Part shown: one piece after another, positions 6,322 to 14,768 of the stretch
Position numbering within the stretch: the first letter of the stretch is position 1
Layout: every line of letters begins with the position of its first letter
Source: Lachnospiraceae bacterium
GTDB taxonomy: Bacteria; Bacillota; Clostridia; Lachnospirales; Lachnospiraceae
Length of the DNA stretch: 42,206 bases
Direction of reading: 5' to 3'
Assembly: GCA_017387565.1 (NCBI GenBank)
Contig: JAFOEY010000029.1
Location: 1-42,206, forward strand
Position numbers and translations under genes: made by a program
Notes under the pieces: generated by a model
What the model saw: the letters and a program-made list of their open reading frames with translations, nothing else
What the model was told of the DNA's origin: nothing
Databases searched by the model: none

Positions 6322-9300
6322 ATGAAATTGCGAAAAACATACCAAATTGCATTGTTTGTAGCAGCCTGTATATTAATAAATTATTTTGGGAAAAGCATCG
6401 CAACTACCCTGCAACTGCCCTTATGGCTGGATGCGTTTGGGACGGTGCTTTCAGCCTATGTTTTAGGTCCGGTTTGTGGTGCTATTGTGGGATTGACCAA
6501 TAATATTATATACGGCTTTCAGGATCCGATTGCATATCTTTACGGTCTTACGAGTATTGCAATCGGTATTGTTGTTGGATTGTTTGCAAAAAGAAAATAT
6601 TTTGAAGATGTTTTTCATACACTGAGTGCAAGCGTGGTCGTAACACTGATTTCTGTCATTATTTCTTCTGCCTTAAATATCTGTTTCTATCAAGGAAACA
6701 CCGGCAATCTGTGGGGTGATGGTGCGATCCTGTATTTGCAGGAAAGGAATTTTCCGTCGATTATTGCTTATTTCACTGGTGAGTTTTATGTCGATTTTTT
6801 AGATAAATGTATCATATTGATTGCTTTATATCTTTTGATCCGGGTTGTTCGTTTCTATCGAAATAAGAAATTGCATAAATCGGTACTTCATAGTTTGATG
6901 TTTATCCTGATTTTGACAGGAGTATTTGGGTTTGCCCGTCCGGTAGATGCCAAAGAGGCAGAGGACGATTCCGGTAATTATGTGCAGACGGTGTATAACC
7001 GTGACAACGGGCTTCCATGCGACACTGCCAATACGGTTGTTCAGACCAATGATGGTATTTTATGGATTGGCACCTATGCTGGTTTGTATCGTTATAATGG
7101 AAGCGAAATTGTCCGGGTGGATGAATTTGATACCGTCAAAAATGTCAATTGTCTGTACGTGGATGAAGAGGGGCGTCTGTGGATTGGAACCAATGATAAC
7201 GGACTTGCTATCTGCATTAACGGAAAACTGGCAAATGTAGTGGATGAAGATGACGGACTGCCGTCCAATTCCGTTCGTAGCATTGTGCAGGGGGCACAGG
7301 GACAGTACTATGTAGGAACTACGGATGAAATGCAGATTGTCAGTCTGAGCGGTGGTCTGAATTTATGTAATACAATTGACGAAATCCACTATGCAGTCAG
7401 TTTGACAGCCGATGAATCCGGGAATGTCTGCGCTGTGGATTCGCAGGGCTGTCTGTATCTGATTCAGGATGAGAAAGTAGCCAGAAAAGTAGAAATAAAC
7501 AGCGAGAGCAGACAATATACCTGTGCAAAATTCGGTCCTGACGGTTTATTATATTGCGGAACATCTGCAAATAATCTGGAAATATTTGAAGTGGCTGACA
7601 ACACATTAAAGAAAAAAAGTGTTCGTTTCTGCAGCACCTTACAATATTTAAACAGTATTTATTTTGATGAAGACGGTAAGCTTTTTGTATGTGCTGATAA
7701 TGGAGTTGGTTATCTTGATGATGACAATGAATTTGTCATGATCAGTACAGGAGGGTTTAATAATTCCATCGATAATATGACCATGGATTATCAGGGAAAT
7801 ATGTGGTTTGCATCTTCCAGAATGGGATTGCTCAGACTTTGTTCTTCCAATATAACCAATTTTTATAAAATGGCAGGGATGGAAAATAAGATGGTCAATT
7901 CCATGACCCGTTATCAGGATGATCTTTATGTTGGAACCGATTCGGGACTGGATATTATCGATACAGAGGAAATGAAACCGATCTTTAATGAGCTGACAGA
8001 AGCATTGGAAGGAACCCGTATCCGATGTGTTAAGACGGATGCAAACGGAAGTTTGTGGATTTGTATTTACGGAAAAGGCGTCTGGGAAGTAACGGATCAG
8101 GAAATATATGAATATAACAGTCAAAATAGTTCTGTTGGTGATTGGGCGCGTCTGGTTTTACCACTTTCGGATGGTACAGTAGCGGTTGCAACGGAAAGTG
8201 GTGTCAGTTACATCGCCGATCACAAAGAAACGCATACTTTTACCTATAATGTAGATTTGAGCAATACGATGATTTTGAGTTTGCTGGAACTGAAGGATTC
8301 TTCTCTTTTGGTCGGAACAGATGGCGGCGGCATGGTTTTGATTAAAAATCAGGAAGTGGTTAAGACCTTTACAAGAGCTGACAGTGGACTGACATCCAAT
8401 GTTATTTTACGAACCGTTGCGGATGAGAAAGAAAATGGTGTGTTTATTATTACCAGTAACGGAATTTGTTATATGGATGTCAAGCAAGAGATTCGTGATT
8501 TAAAAAATATTCCTTATTATAATAACTATGATTTAATTGTTAGCGAAGATGGGCGGCTTTTTATCTTAGGCAGTGCCGGAATTTATGTAGTAAATCGGGA
8601 TGAATTACTGAGTGGCGAAACCGTTAATTATGAATTAATTGATTTAAAGCTTGGTTTGACAGATAGTTTAACTGCAAATTCATGGAATTACATAGAAGAC
8701 GGTTACCTTTATCTGTCCTGTGCAACCGGAGTATACGGTATGGCTTTTGATTCTTATCAGGATGAAGCGAAGTCCTATCGTATGATGGTTTCCAGTGTCC
8801 AATTAGATGGCGAATCCTATGAGGTAGAACGTGGAGAAACGATTGAAATTGGTCGTGATGTCAATAAAATTGAAATTTTCCCGGAAGTAATTAATTTTAC
8901 ATTGGAAAATCCTTATGTACAGTACTATCTGGAGGGATTTGACGAAAAGAAAACAGTTGTTTTACAGAGCGACTTAAGCAGTATTGTTTATACCAATCTT
9001 CCTTCCGGTAACTACAAATTTCATATTGCCGTGTTAGATCGTACACAGAAAAAAATGTTGGAAGAAAGCGTTTATGCTATTTCAAAAGAGAAGGCAATCT
9101 GTGATAATGACTGGTTTACGGTATATATGATTGTCGTTCTGGTTATGGCTGTAGCATGGCTGACATGGTTTCTTATGCGGACACAAATCCAGCGTACCCT
9201 TGATATGCAGCGCAAGGAGATTGCATTTGCCAAAAGACAGATTGAAATGGGAAATGAAACCATTCTTGCTATTGCGCGTACCGTGGATGCAAAGGACGAA

Positions 9301-9873
9301 AACACCAGTCATCATTCACTTCGTGTTGCAGAATATTCCGTTATGATTGCAAAAGAATGCGGAATGTCGGATGAAGATTGTGAAAATCTCCGGAAAATTG
9401 CTATGTTGCATGACATCGGTAAAATTGGTATTCCGGACCGAATTTTAAATAAGCCTGCGAAACTGACCGATGAAGAATATGAGATTATGAAGTCGCATGT
9501 AACAAAGGGTGCGGAAGTGTTAAAAGACTTTACCCTGATTGATCATGCTGCGGAAGGTACTCTGTATCATCATGAACGGTACGATGGAACCGGTTATGTC
9601 AGTGGACTGAAAGGGGAAGAAATTCCTCTTAATGCAAGAATTATCGGTATTGCGGATGCATTTGATGCAATGACTTCCAATCGTGTATATCGTAAAAAAC
9701 AGGATCTGGGATATGTATTAGGCGAATTGAAAAAAGGTCGTGGAACACAGTTTGATCCCAAACTGGTAGACATTTTTCTGAATTTAATTGAAAATGGAAA
9801 AATCAATGTGGAGCAACTCTTCCATGAAGTGGAAAAGAGCGGATTTGATAATCAGAAAGGAGAAGAAGCATGA
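6322..9873 (+). CDS. ECF-S-like / beta-propeller / HD-GYP receptor (putative c-di-GMP phosphodiesterase)
   Basis: This 1183-residue multidomain membrane protein starts at the ATG preceded by ACGAGGAG; the in-frame ATG at 6274 has no such site. Residues 1-185 hold about five helices resembling an ECF-transporter S component. A further hydrophobic segment ends in PVDA (residues 207-210), which looks like a signal-peptidase site. About residues 215-840 contain two-component-regulator propeller repeats (LWIGT, GLPSNSV, MWFAS, LWICI). A Y_Y_Y-like domain follows, then a helix at about 931-953 and a short coiled coil. The C-terminus is an HD-GYP domain with HDIGKIGIPD (His-Asp 1030-1031), HHERYDGTGY (1083) and DAMTSNRVYR; the usual GYP reads GYV. 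It probably cleaves c-di-GMP in response to an extracellular ligand. It overlaps the next gene by four bases. Confidence 0.88.
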   Translation: MKLRKTYQIALFVAACILINYFGKSIATTLQLPLWLDAFGTVLSAYVLGPVCGAIVGLTNNIIYGFQDPIAYLYGLTSIAIGIVVGLFAKRKYFEDVFHTLSASVVVTLISVIISSALNICFYQGNTGNLWGDGAILYLQERNFPSIIAYFTGEFYVDFLDKCIILIALYLLIRVVRFYRNKKLHKSVLHSLMFILILTGVFGFARPVDAKEAEDDSGNYVQTVYNRDNGLPCDTANTVVQTNDGILWIGTYAGLYRYNGSEIVRVDEFDTVKNVNCLYVDEEGRLWIGTNDNGLAICINGKLANVVDEDDGLPSNSVRSIVQGAQGQYYVGTTDEMQIVSLSGGLNLCNTIDEIHYAVSLTADESGNVCAVDSQGCLYLIQDEKVARKVEINSESRQYTCAKFGPDGLLYCGTSANNLEIFEVADNTLKKKSVRFCSTLQYLNSIYFDEDGKLFVCADNGVGYLDDDNEFVMISTGGFNNSIDNMTMDYQGNMWFASSRMGLLRLCSSNITNFYKMAGMENKMVNSMTRYQDDLYVGTDSGLDIIDTEEMKPIFNELTEALEGTRIRCVKTDANGSLWICIYGKGVWEVTDQEIYEYNSQNSSVGDWARLVLPLSDGTVAVATESGVSYIADHKETHTFTYNVDLSNTMILSLLELKDSSLLVGTDGGGMVLIKNQEVVKTFTRADSGLTSNVILRTVADEKENGVFIITSNGICYMDVKQEIRDLKNIPYYNNYDLIVSEDGRLFILGSAGIYVVNRDELLSGETVNYELIDLKLGLTDSLTANSWNYIEDGYLYLSCATGVYGMAFDSYQDEAKSYRMMVSSVQLDGESYEVERGETIEIGRDVNKIEIFPEVINFTLENPYVQYYLEGFDEKKTVVLQSDLSSIVYTNLPSGNYKFHIAVLDRTQKKMLEESVYAISKEKAICDNDWFTVYMIVVLVMAVAWLTWFLMRTQIQRTLDMQRKEIAFAKRQIEMGNETILAIARTVDAKDENTSHHSLRVAEYSVMIAKECGMSDEDCENLRKIAMLHDIGKIGIPDRILNKPAKLTDEEYEIMKSHVTKGAEVLKDFTLIDHAAEGTLYHHERYDGTGYVSGLKGEEIPLNARIIGIADAFDAMTSNRVYRKKQDLGYVLGELKKGRGTQFDPKLVDIFLNLIENGKINVEQLFHEVEKSGFDNQKGEEA

Positions 9874-11072
9874 GAAAGAAATATTTCGTTACTGCAATTA
9901 CTTCATTTCTGTTCATTTTATTCTTTGCATTTGTCCAATTTGTATTGGTTGACAAGGAAGAAAATAAAGAGGCTGTCCGTGTGGGGTTTCTCTATGTTGG
10001 TGATGCAGGAACACCTTATACCAATAATTTTATTAAGGCCCAGAACGATATTAAAAAACAATATGGAGACCGTGTTGAAATTATTGTAAAAGAAAATATT
10101 GCGGAAGGCAATGAAGAGGGCGCTCTAAATGAACTCGTGAATGAAAAGTGTAAGATTATCTTCTCCAGCAGTTATGGATATGGCAATACCGTAAAGCAAT
10201 TTGCCGAAAAAAATCCGGAGATAGAGTTTTGTCAGGCAACTTGCAGTAATGCAAATGAAGAACCGTTTTTGGAAAACTATCACACATTTATGGGGCACAT
10301 TTGTGAGGGGCGTTATGTGACCGGTGTTGTGGCGGGCATGAAGTTAAAAGAGATGATTGAAAAAGATCAGATTACGCCACAGGAGGCTAAAGTCGGGTAT
10401 GTTGCTGCTTTCCCATATGCTGAAGTTATTTCCGGCTATACTGCTTTTTTTCTGGGAGTACGTTCCATCGTGGATACTGCGACTATGGAAGTTCAATACA
10501 CCAATACTTGGAGTAATTACCGGATAGAAAAAAATGTGGCCAGAGAGATGATAGAAGACGGATGCGTGATTATTTCCCAACATTCGGATACAACCGGACC
10601 GGCTGTTGCCTGTGAACAGGAAAAAGGAAGTCGTGAGGTTTATCATGTAGGATACAATCAGAGTATGATTGATGTGGCACCGACAACATCCTTGATTAGT
10701 TGTAGGATTAACTGGTCGCCGTATTGTTTGAAGGCAGTGGAAGCCGTCATGAACGATAAAAAGATTGAAGATATGTTTGGGAGCGGAGTCAACAAAAACG
10801 ATGTCGGAGCCGGTTTTACGGATGAATGGGTAGAACTATTAGAAATGAATAAGAGTATCATTGCGGCTGGTACAGAACAAAGAGTAGAGAATTGTATCAA
10901 AGCTTTGGAAAATGATTCTTTACATGTTTTTGTAGGTAATTATACCGGAACCGATCCGTTTAATCCCGAAGACACCTATGATTTAAATGTGGAATACAAA
11001 GAAAATGAAACCTCCAGTGCACCGACATTCCACTATGTCTTAGATGATGTCATAACAGTGAGGGAAGAGTAA
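9870..11072 (+). CDS. BMP-family substrate-binding protein, membrane anchored
   Basis: This 400-residue protein belongs to the basic membrane protein (BMP/PnrA-like) branch of periplasmic-binding proteins, whose known members bind nucleosides. Family features are VGFLYVGDAGTPYTN at the start of the mature fold, SSSYGYGNTVKQFA and the hinge region VGYVAAFPYAEVISGY. One hydrophobic segment at residues 7-27 lacks a lipobox Cys, so the protein is probably tethered by an uncleaved helix. The ATG overlaps the receptor stop codon (ATGA), so the two are translationally coupled. No ATPase or permease gene lies nearby. It is likely the ligand-recognition partner of the HD-GYP receptor rather than part of a transporter (inference). 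Confidence 0.88.
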   Translation: MRKKYFVTAITSFLFILFFAFVQFVLVDKEENKEAVRVGFLYVGDAGTPYTNNFIKAQNDIKKQYGDRVEIIVKENIAEGNEEGALNELVNEKCKIIFSSSYGYGNTVKQFAEKNPEIEFCQATCSNANEEPFLENYHTFMGHICEGRYVTGVVAGMKLKEMIEKDQITPQEAKVGYVAAFPYAEVISGYTAFFLGVRSIVDTATMEVQYTNTWSNYRIEKNVAREMIEDGCVIISQHSDTTGPAVACEQEKGSREVYHVGYNQSMIDVAPTTSLISCRINWSPYCLKAVEAVMNDKKIEDMFGSGVNKNDVGAGFTDEWVELLEMNKSIIAAGTEQRVENCIKALENDSLHVFVGNYTGTDPFNPEDTYDLNVEYKENETSSAPTFHYVLDDVITVREE

Positions 11073-11160
11073 CACACAAAGTAAATATTAAATGCCGGAT
11101 TTCAAACGCAGACCTAAAGGTCTTTGAACGAAGAAATCCGGCATTATTTTTTGTGTGTTA
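11070..11160 (+). terminator. Repeat-type bidirectional terminator between convergent genes
   Basis: The outer stem TAACACACAAA / TTTTGTGTGTTA encloses a core AATGCCGGATTTC / GAAATCCGGCATT and an inner AGACC-TAAA-GGTCT hairpin. The left arm includes the stop codon of the binding-protein gene. A T-rich run (TTATTTTTT) follows the core on the + strand and an A/T run precedes it, so it can end transcription from both sides. The core is almost identical to that at 28578-28632. Confidence 0.72.
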
Positions 11161-11249
11161 CTGACACTAAGAATTACACGAAAAGATGTCAATTTACCCA
11201 GCACAGATAGTTGACGTCGCCACACATCTTGGAATTATACTTCGTTTTT

Positions 11250-11395
11250 GGATTTGTGTTTCCAGGATATTATTTAATAGATACTTTGTGAGCATGCCGC
11301 TTAGAAAGTCTAAAAACCGAAGTACGAGACGGCAAAGATATATAATTTTCAAATAATCACATTTTCAGATGTTCCTTCCGGGAACACACAAATCC
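11250..11395. repeat. Repeat element with GGATTTGTGTT termini (about 146 bp)
   Basis: The left end GGATTTGTGTTTCC and the right end GGGAACACACAAATCC are imperfect inverted repeats. The inner part (GCATGCCGCTTAGAAAG ... GGCAAAGATATAT) resembles the sequence at 25971-26030. No gene lies in 11073-11403; this element and the terminator at 11070 account for most of it. Confidence 0.55.
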
Positions 11396-11403
11396 GAAAA
11401 AGC

Positions 11404-12894
11404 CTAAGATTTATGGTACAATCTTTCTTCCTCTTCATAGCGTGGTTCACAGGTTAGCTGAATACCAAGTCTTTTGAACATTTTGTCATCGACAGAAGAC
11501 AGGATGACAGTGGAATGCGCATCACATCCGTTTAATTTTGGAAGTTGCTCTAAGGCTTTGGCAGCAAGCGCATTATCGGCGGCGGAAGTGGAAAGTGCAA
11601 TCAGTATTTCGTCGGTATGAAGACGGGGATTGCGGCTTCCTAAATAATCCGTTTTCAGTTTCTGAATAGGTGCAATGGATGTTGCGGATACTAAATCCAC
11701 TTCATGATCAATTCCGGCCAGTTCTTTTAAAGCATTTAATAAAGCTGATGCGGAGGCACCGAGAAGATTTCCGGTTTTTCCTGTAACGACTTTTCCGTCG
11801 GGAAGTTCTATGGCGACAGCCGGATGACCTCCGGTCTGTTCTGACCTTTGTGCGGCTGCTGTTACGACCTGACGATACGATGTGGAAATGCCGGCCTGAT
11901 TCATTAACAGCTCAAGTTTATATAAGTCATCCTTAGCTACACCGTTGATGCGCTGTTCACACAGGCATTTATAATATCTGCGGATGATTTCACATTTGGA
12001 AGCTTCGCGGCAGGCTTCATCGTCTACAATACAATTGCCGGCCATATTAACTCCCATATCTGTAGGAGATTTATAGATACTTTCGCCGGAAATCATTTCA
12101 AGCATAGATTCCACAACTGGAAAAATTTCAATATCCCGGTTGTAGTTTACAGTAGTTTGACCGTAGGCTTCCAAGTGAAAAGGATCAATCATATTGACAT
12201 CATTTAAGTCTGCGGTTGCTGCTTCATAAGCTAAGTTAACCGGATGCTTTAACGGAATGTTCCAGATTGGGAAAGTTTCGAATTTGGCATATCCGGCCTT
12301 GATACCGCGCTTATATTCATGATAAAGCTGTGAAAGGCAGGTTGCCATTTTTCCGCTTCCTGGTCCGGGAGCTGTAATGACGACTAAAGGTCGTTCGGTC
12401 TCAATATAATCATTTTTTCCGTAGCCTTCGTCACTTACGATTTTTGCGACATCATTGGGATAGCCTGAAATTTTATAATGACGATAGGATTTGATACCAA
12501 GATCATGCAATTTTTTTTCGAATAATTCGGCCTGGGGCTGTGCAGCATATTTTGTCAGACAGACACTGCCGACAAAAAGACCTCTGCTTGAAAATGCATC
12601 GATGAGTCGTAATACGTCAAGATCATAGGTGATTCCGTAGTCGCCACGAATTTTATTGCTTTCAATATCTTCGGCACTGATGACAATTACAATTTCAGCC
12701 TGATCTTTTAACTGTAACAGCATTTGTAATTTGGAATCGGGCTCGAATCCGGGTAATACTCTGGATGCATGGTAATCATCAAATAATTTACCGCCGAATT
12801 CCAAATAAAGCTTATTATCAAATTTTTTGATTCTTTCACGGATATGCTCGGATTGCATGGAAAGATATTTGTTGTTATCAAATCCTTTTTTCAT
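11404..12894 (-). CDS. DUF1846 (UPF0371) family protein
   Basis: This 496-residue soluble protein matches the UPF0371/DUF1846 family along its length. It opens MKKGFDNNKYLSMQSEHI and carries a nucleotide-binding-like loop ITAPGPGSGKMATC near residue 175 and the typical segment NMAGNCIVDDEACREASK. Its biochemical role is not established, although the fold suggests a nucleotide-dependent enzyme. It lies 11 bases downstream of pyrG on the same strand and is probably co-transcribed with it, so a link to nucleotide metabolism is possible (inference). Confidence 0.88.
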   Translation of the reverse strand: MKKGFDNNKYLSMQSEHIRERIKKFDNKLYLEFGGKLFDDYHASRVLPGFEPDSKLQMLLQLKDQAEIVIVISAEDIESNKIRGDYGITYDLDVLRLIDAFSSRGLFVGSVCLTKYAAQPQAELFEKKLHDLGIKSYRHYKISGYPNDVAKIVSDEGYGKNDYIETERPLVVITAPGPGSGKMATCLSQLYHEYKRGIKAGYAKFETFPIWNIPLKHPVNLAYEAATADLNDVNMIDPFHLEAYGQTTVNYNRDIEIFPVVESMLEMISGESIYKSPTDMGVNMAGNCIVDDEACREASKCEIIRRYYKCLCEQRINGVAKDDLYKLELLMNQAGISTSYRQVVTAAAQRSEQTGGHPAVAIELPDGKVVTGKTGNLLGASASALLNALKELAGIDHEVDLVSATSIAPIQKLKTDYLGSRNPRLHTDEILIALSTSAADNALAAKALEQLPKLNGCDAHSTVILSSVDDKMFKRLGIQLTCEPRYEEEERLYHKS

Positions 12895-12905
12895 GTGAAT
12901 ATTCC

Positions 12906-14513
12906 TTATAGTTGACTGTGTTTTAAAGCCGCCTCGACAAAGCCTCTGAATAAGGGATGCGGTCTGTTGGGTCTTGATTTAAACTCGGGATGAGCCTGTG
13001 TCGCAATAAAAAACGGATGCGAAGGAAGCTCGCACATTTCGACAATTCGTCCGTCCGGAGAAATGCCGGAAAGTTTAAGTCCTTTTTTCATCAAATCATC
13101 ACGGAAATCATTGTTGACTTCGTAACGGTGTCTGTGTCTTTCATGAATGGTTTCGGTTCCGTATAAGCGATAAGCCAGTGAATCTTTATCTAAAATACAA
13201 GGATAGGACCCAAGTCTTAAGGTTCCGCCGATATCTACCACACCGTTTTGATCCGGCATGAGAGAAATCACGGGATGTTTGGTATCGGGATCAAATTCTA
13301 CGGTATGTGCATCGGAATAGCCAACTACATTTCGGGCATACTCAACGATAGAAAGCTGCATACCAAGACACAGTCCTAAGAATGGAACATTGTGCTCGCG
13401 CGCATATTTTATCGCGGTAATCTTTCCTTCAATACCACGGAAACCAAAACCTCCGGGAACTAAAATGCCATCAACATCACCTAATAAATCAGAAACGGTA
13501 TCATCCGTAACGGTCTCGGAATCAATCCATTTGATATTGACGGTTGTACGTGCATAAATGCCGCCGTGTTTTAATGCCTCTACGACACTTAAATAGGCAT
13601 CATGCAACTGAATATATTTTCCAACTAAAGCAACCGTAACTTCGTGACTGGGATTATGTAATAAATCAACCATTTGAATCCAGTCGGATAAATCCGGTTC
13701 GTTACAATCAAGATGCAATGCCTGACATACAACTTCTGCCAGTTTTTCCTTTTCCATTGCAAGTGGAGCTTCATATAAATAAGGTACATCCAGATTCTGC
13801 AATACACAGTTGGTCGGAACATTACAAAACAGAGCAATCTTGTCTTTAATCTGCTGATCAAGCGGGTGCTCACTCCGACAGACAATAATATCCGGCCAGA
13901 TTCCCATTCCCTGAAGCTCTTTGACAGAAGCCTGCGTGGGTTTGGTTTTCATTTCTTCCGATGCTTTCAAATACGGAATTAATGTTACATGAATGAGAAT
14001 GGCATTTTCATGTCCAACCTCATGCTGAAACTGACGAATGGATTCCAAAAACGGCTGACTTTCAATGTCGCCGACCGTTCCACCGACCTCGATAATAGCG
14101 ATATGCATATTATCATCTTTGTCATTCCGGTAAAAACGGCTTTTTATTTCATTTGTAATATGCGGAATAACCTGAACAGTACCTCCACCGTAATCTCCGT
14201 GACGCTCTTTCTGTAATACGGACCAATATACTTTACCCGTTGTTACGTTGGAATTTTTGTCGAGATTTTCGTCAATAAATCTTTCATAGTGACCTAAATC
14301 AAGGTCTGTTTCAATACCGTCATCGGTAACATATACTTCGCCATGCTGTATTGGATTCATGGTACCGGGATCAATATTAATGTAAGGATCAAACTTCTGC
14401 ATCGTTACAGTGTAACCACGTGCTTTTAAGAGTCTGCCCAAAGATGCTGCGGTAATGCCTTTTCCCAGTCCGGATACGACACCACCAGTTACGAATACGT
14501 ACTTAACTGCCAT
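12906..14513 (-). CDS. pyrG: CTP synthase
   Basis: This 535-residue enzyme makes CTP from UTP, ATP and glutamine in the cytoplasm. The N-terminal synthetase domain opens with [16 protein letters not shown] and contains [13 protein letters not shown] and the Mg-binding [11 protein letters not shown]. The C-terminal glutamine amidotransferase domain shows the nucleophile Cys in FLGLCLGMQ, the oxyanion segment PGGFGFRG and the His-Glu pair in [10 protein letters not shown]. Length is normal for bacteria. The start is supported by AGGAGGA on the complementary strand just upstream. It is divergent from ftsH and is followed closely by the DUF1846 gene. No pyrimidine-sensing attenuator is obvious in its short leader. 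Confidence 0.98.
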   Translation of the reverse strand: MAVKYVFVTGGVVSGLGKGITAASLGRLLKARGYTVTMQKFDPYINIDPGTMNPIQHGEVYVTDDGIETDLDLGHYERFIDENLDKNSNVTTGKVYWSVLQKERHGDYGGGTVQVIPHITNEIKSRFYRNDKDDNMHIAIIEVGGTVGDIESQPFLESIRQFQHEVGHENAILIHVTLIPYLKASEEMKTKPTQASVKELQGMGIWPDIIVCRSEHPLDQQIKDKIALFCNVPTNCVLQNLDVPYLYEAPLAMEKEKLAEVVCQALHLDCNEPDLSDWIQMVDLLHNPSHEVTVALVGKYIQLHDAYLSVVEALKHGGIYARTTVNIKWIDSETVTDDTVSDLLGDVDGILVPGGFGFRGIEGKITAIKYAREHNVPFLGLCLGMQLSIVEYARNVVGYSDAHTVEFDPDTKHPVISLMPDQNGVVDIGGTLRLGSYPCILDKDSLAYRLYGTETIHERHRHRYEVNNDFRDDLMKKGLKLSGISPDGRIVEMCELPSHPFFIATQAHPEFKSRPNRPHPLFRGFVEAALKHSQL

Positions 14514-14610
14514 AAACTAGTCCTCCTAACATACACAGTATTATACAATGAGTCAATTCTAAAATCTAGAATGAGATTGATTTTTTGCAGATTTTTTTTA
14601 AAACTCACTT

Positions 14611-14654
14611 TTCGGATTTGTGTTTCCAAAATATATTTTGAGAACACAAATTCA
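14611..14654. repeat. Solo palindrome of the GGATTTGTGTT repeat family
   Basis: TTCGGATTTGTGTT and AACACAAATTC form an inverted pair around an AT-rich loop. The sequence matches the terminal repeats of the element at 11250-11395 without its interior. It sits in the divergent pyrG-ftsH promoter region, which holds no other gene. Confidence 0.55.
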
Positions 14655-14711
14655 GTTCTGAGAGTTTATAGAAAATTCAGAAACTGAGCACAGAAATTTC
14701 AAAATGTTGTA

Positions 14712-14740
14712 TTGATTTATAACAATGCAAAATTTATAAT
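14712..14740 (+). promoter_or_regulatory. Promoter for ftsH
   Basis: TTGATT and TATAAT are separated by exactly 17 bases, a good sigma-A promoter, with transcription expected near 14747. This places the in-frame TTG at 14712 inside the promoter and supports the ATG at 14769 as the start of ftsH. Confidence 0.72.
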
Positions 14741-14768
14741 AAGGACAGACTTTCTAAGGAGAATTTCA

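Noticed and set aside
14712-14768. Upstream TTG start for ftsH
   Set aside because: That codon lies in the -35 box of a good promoter, and the ATG at 14769 has a proper ribosome binding site.
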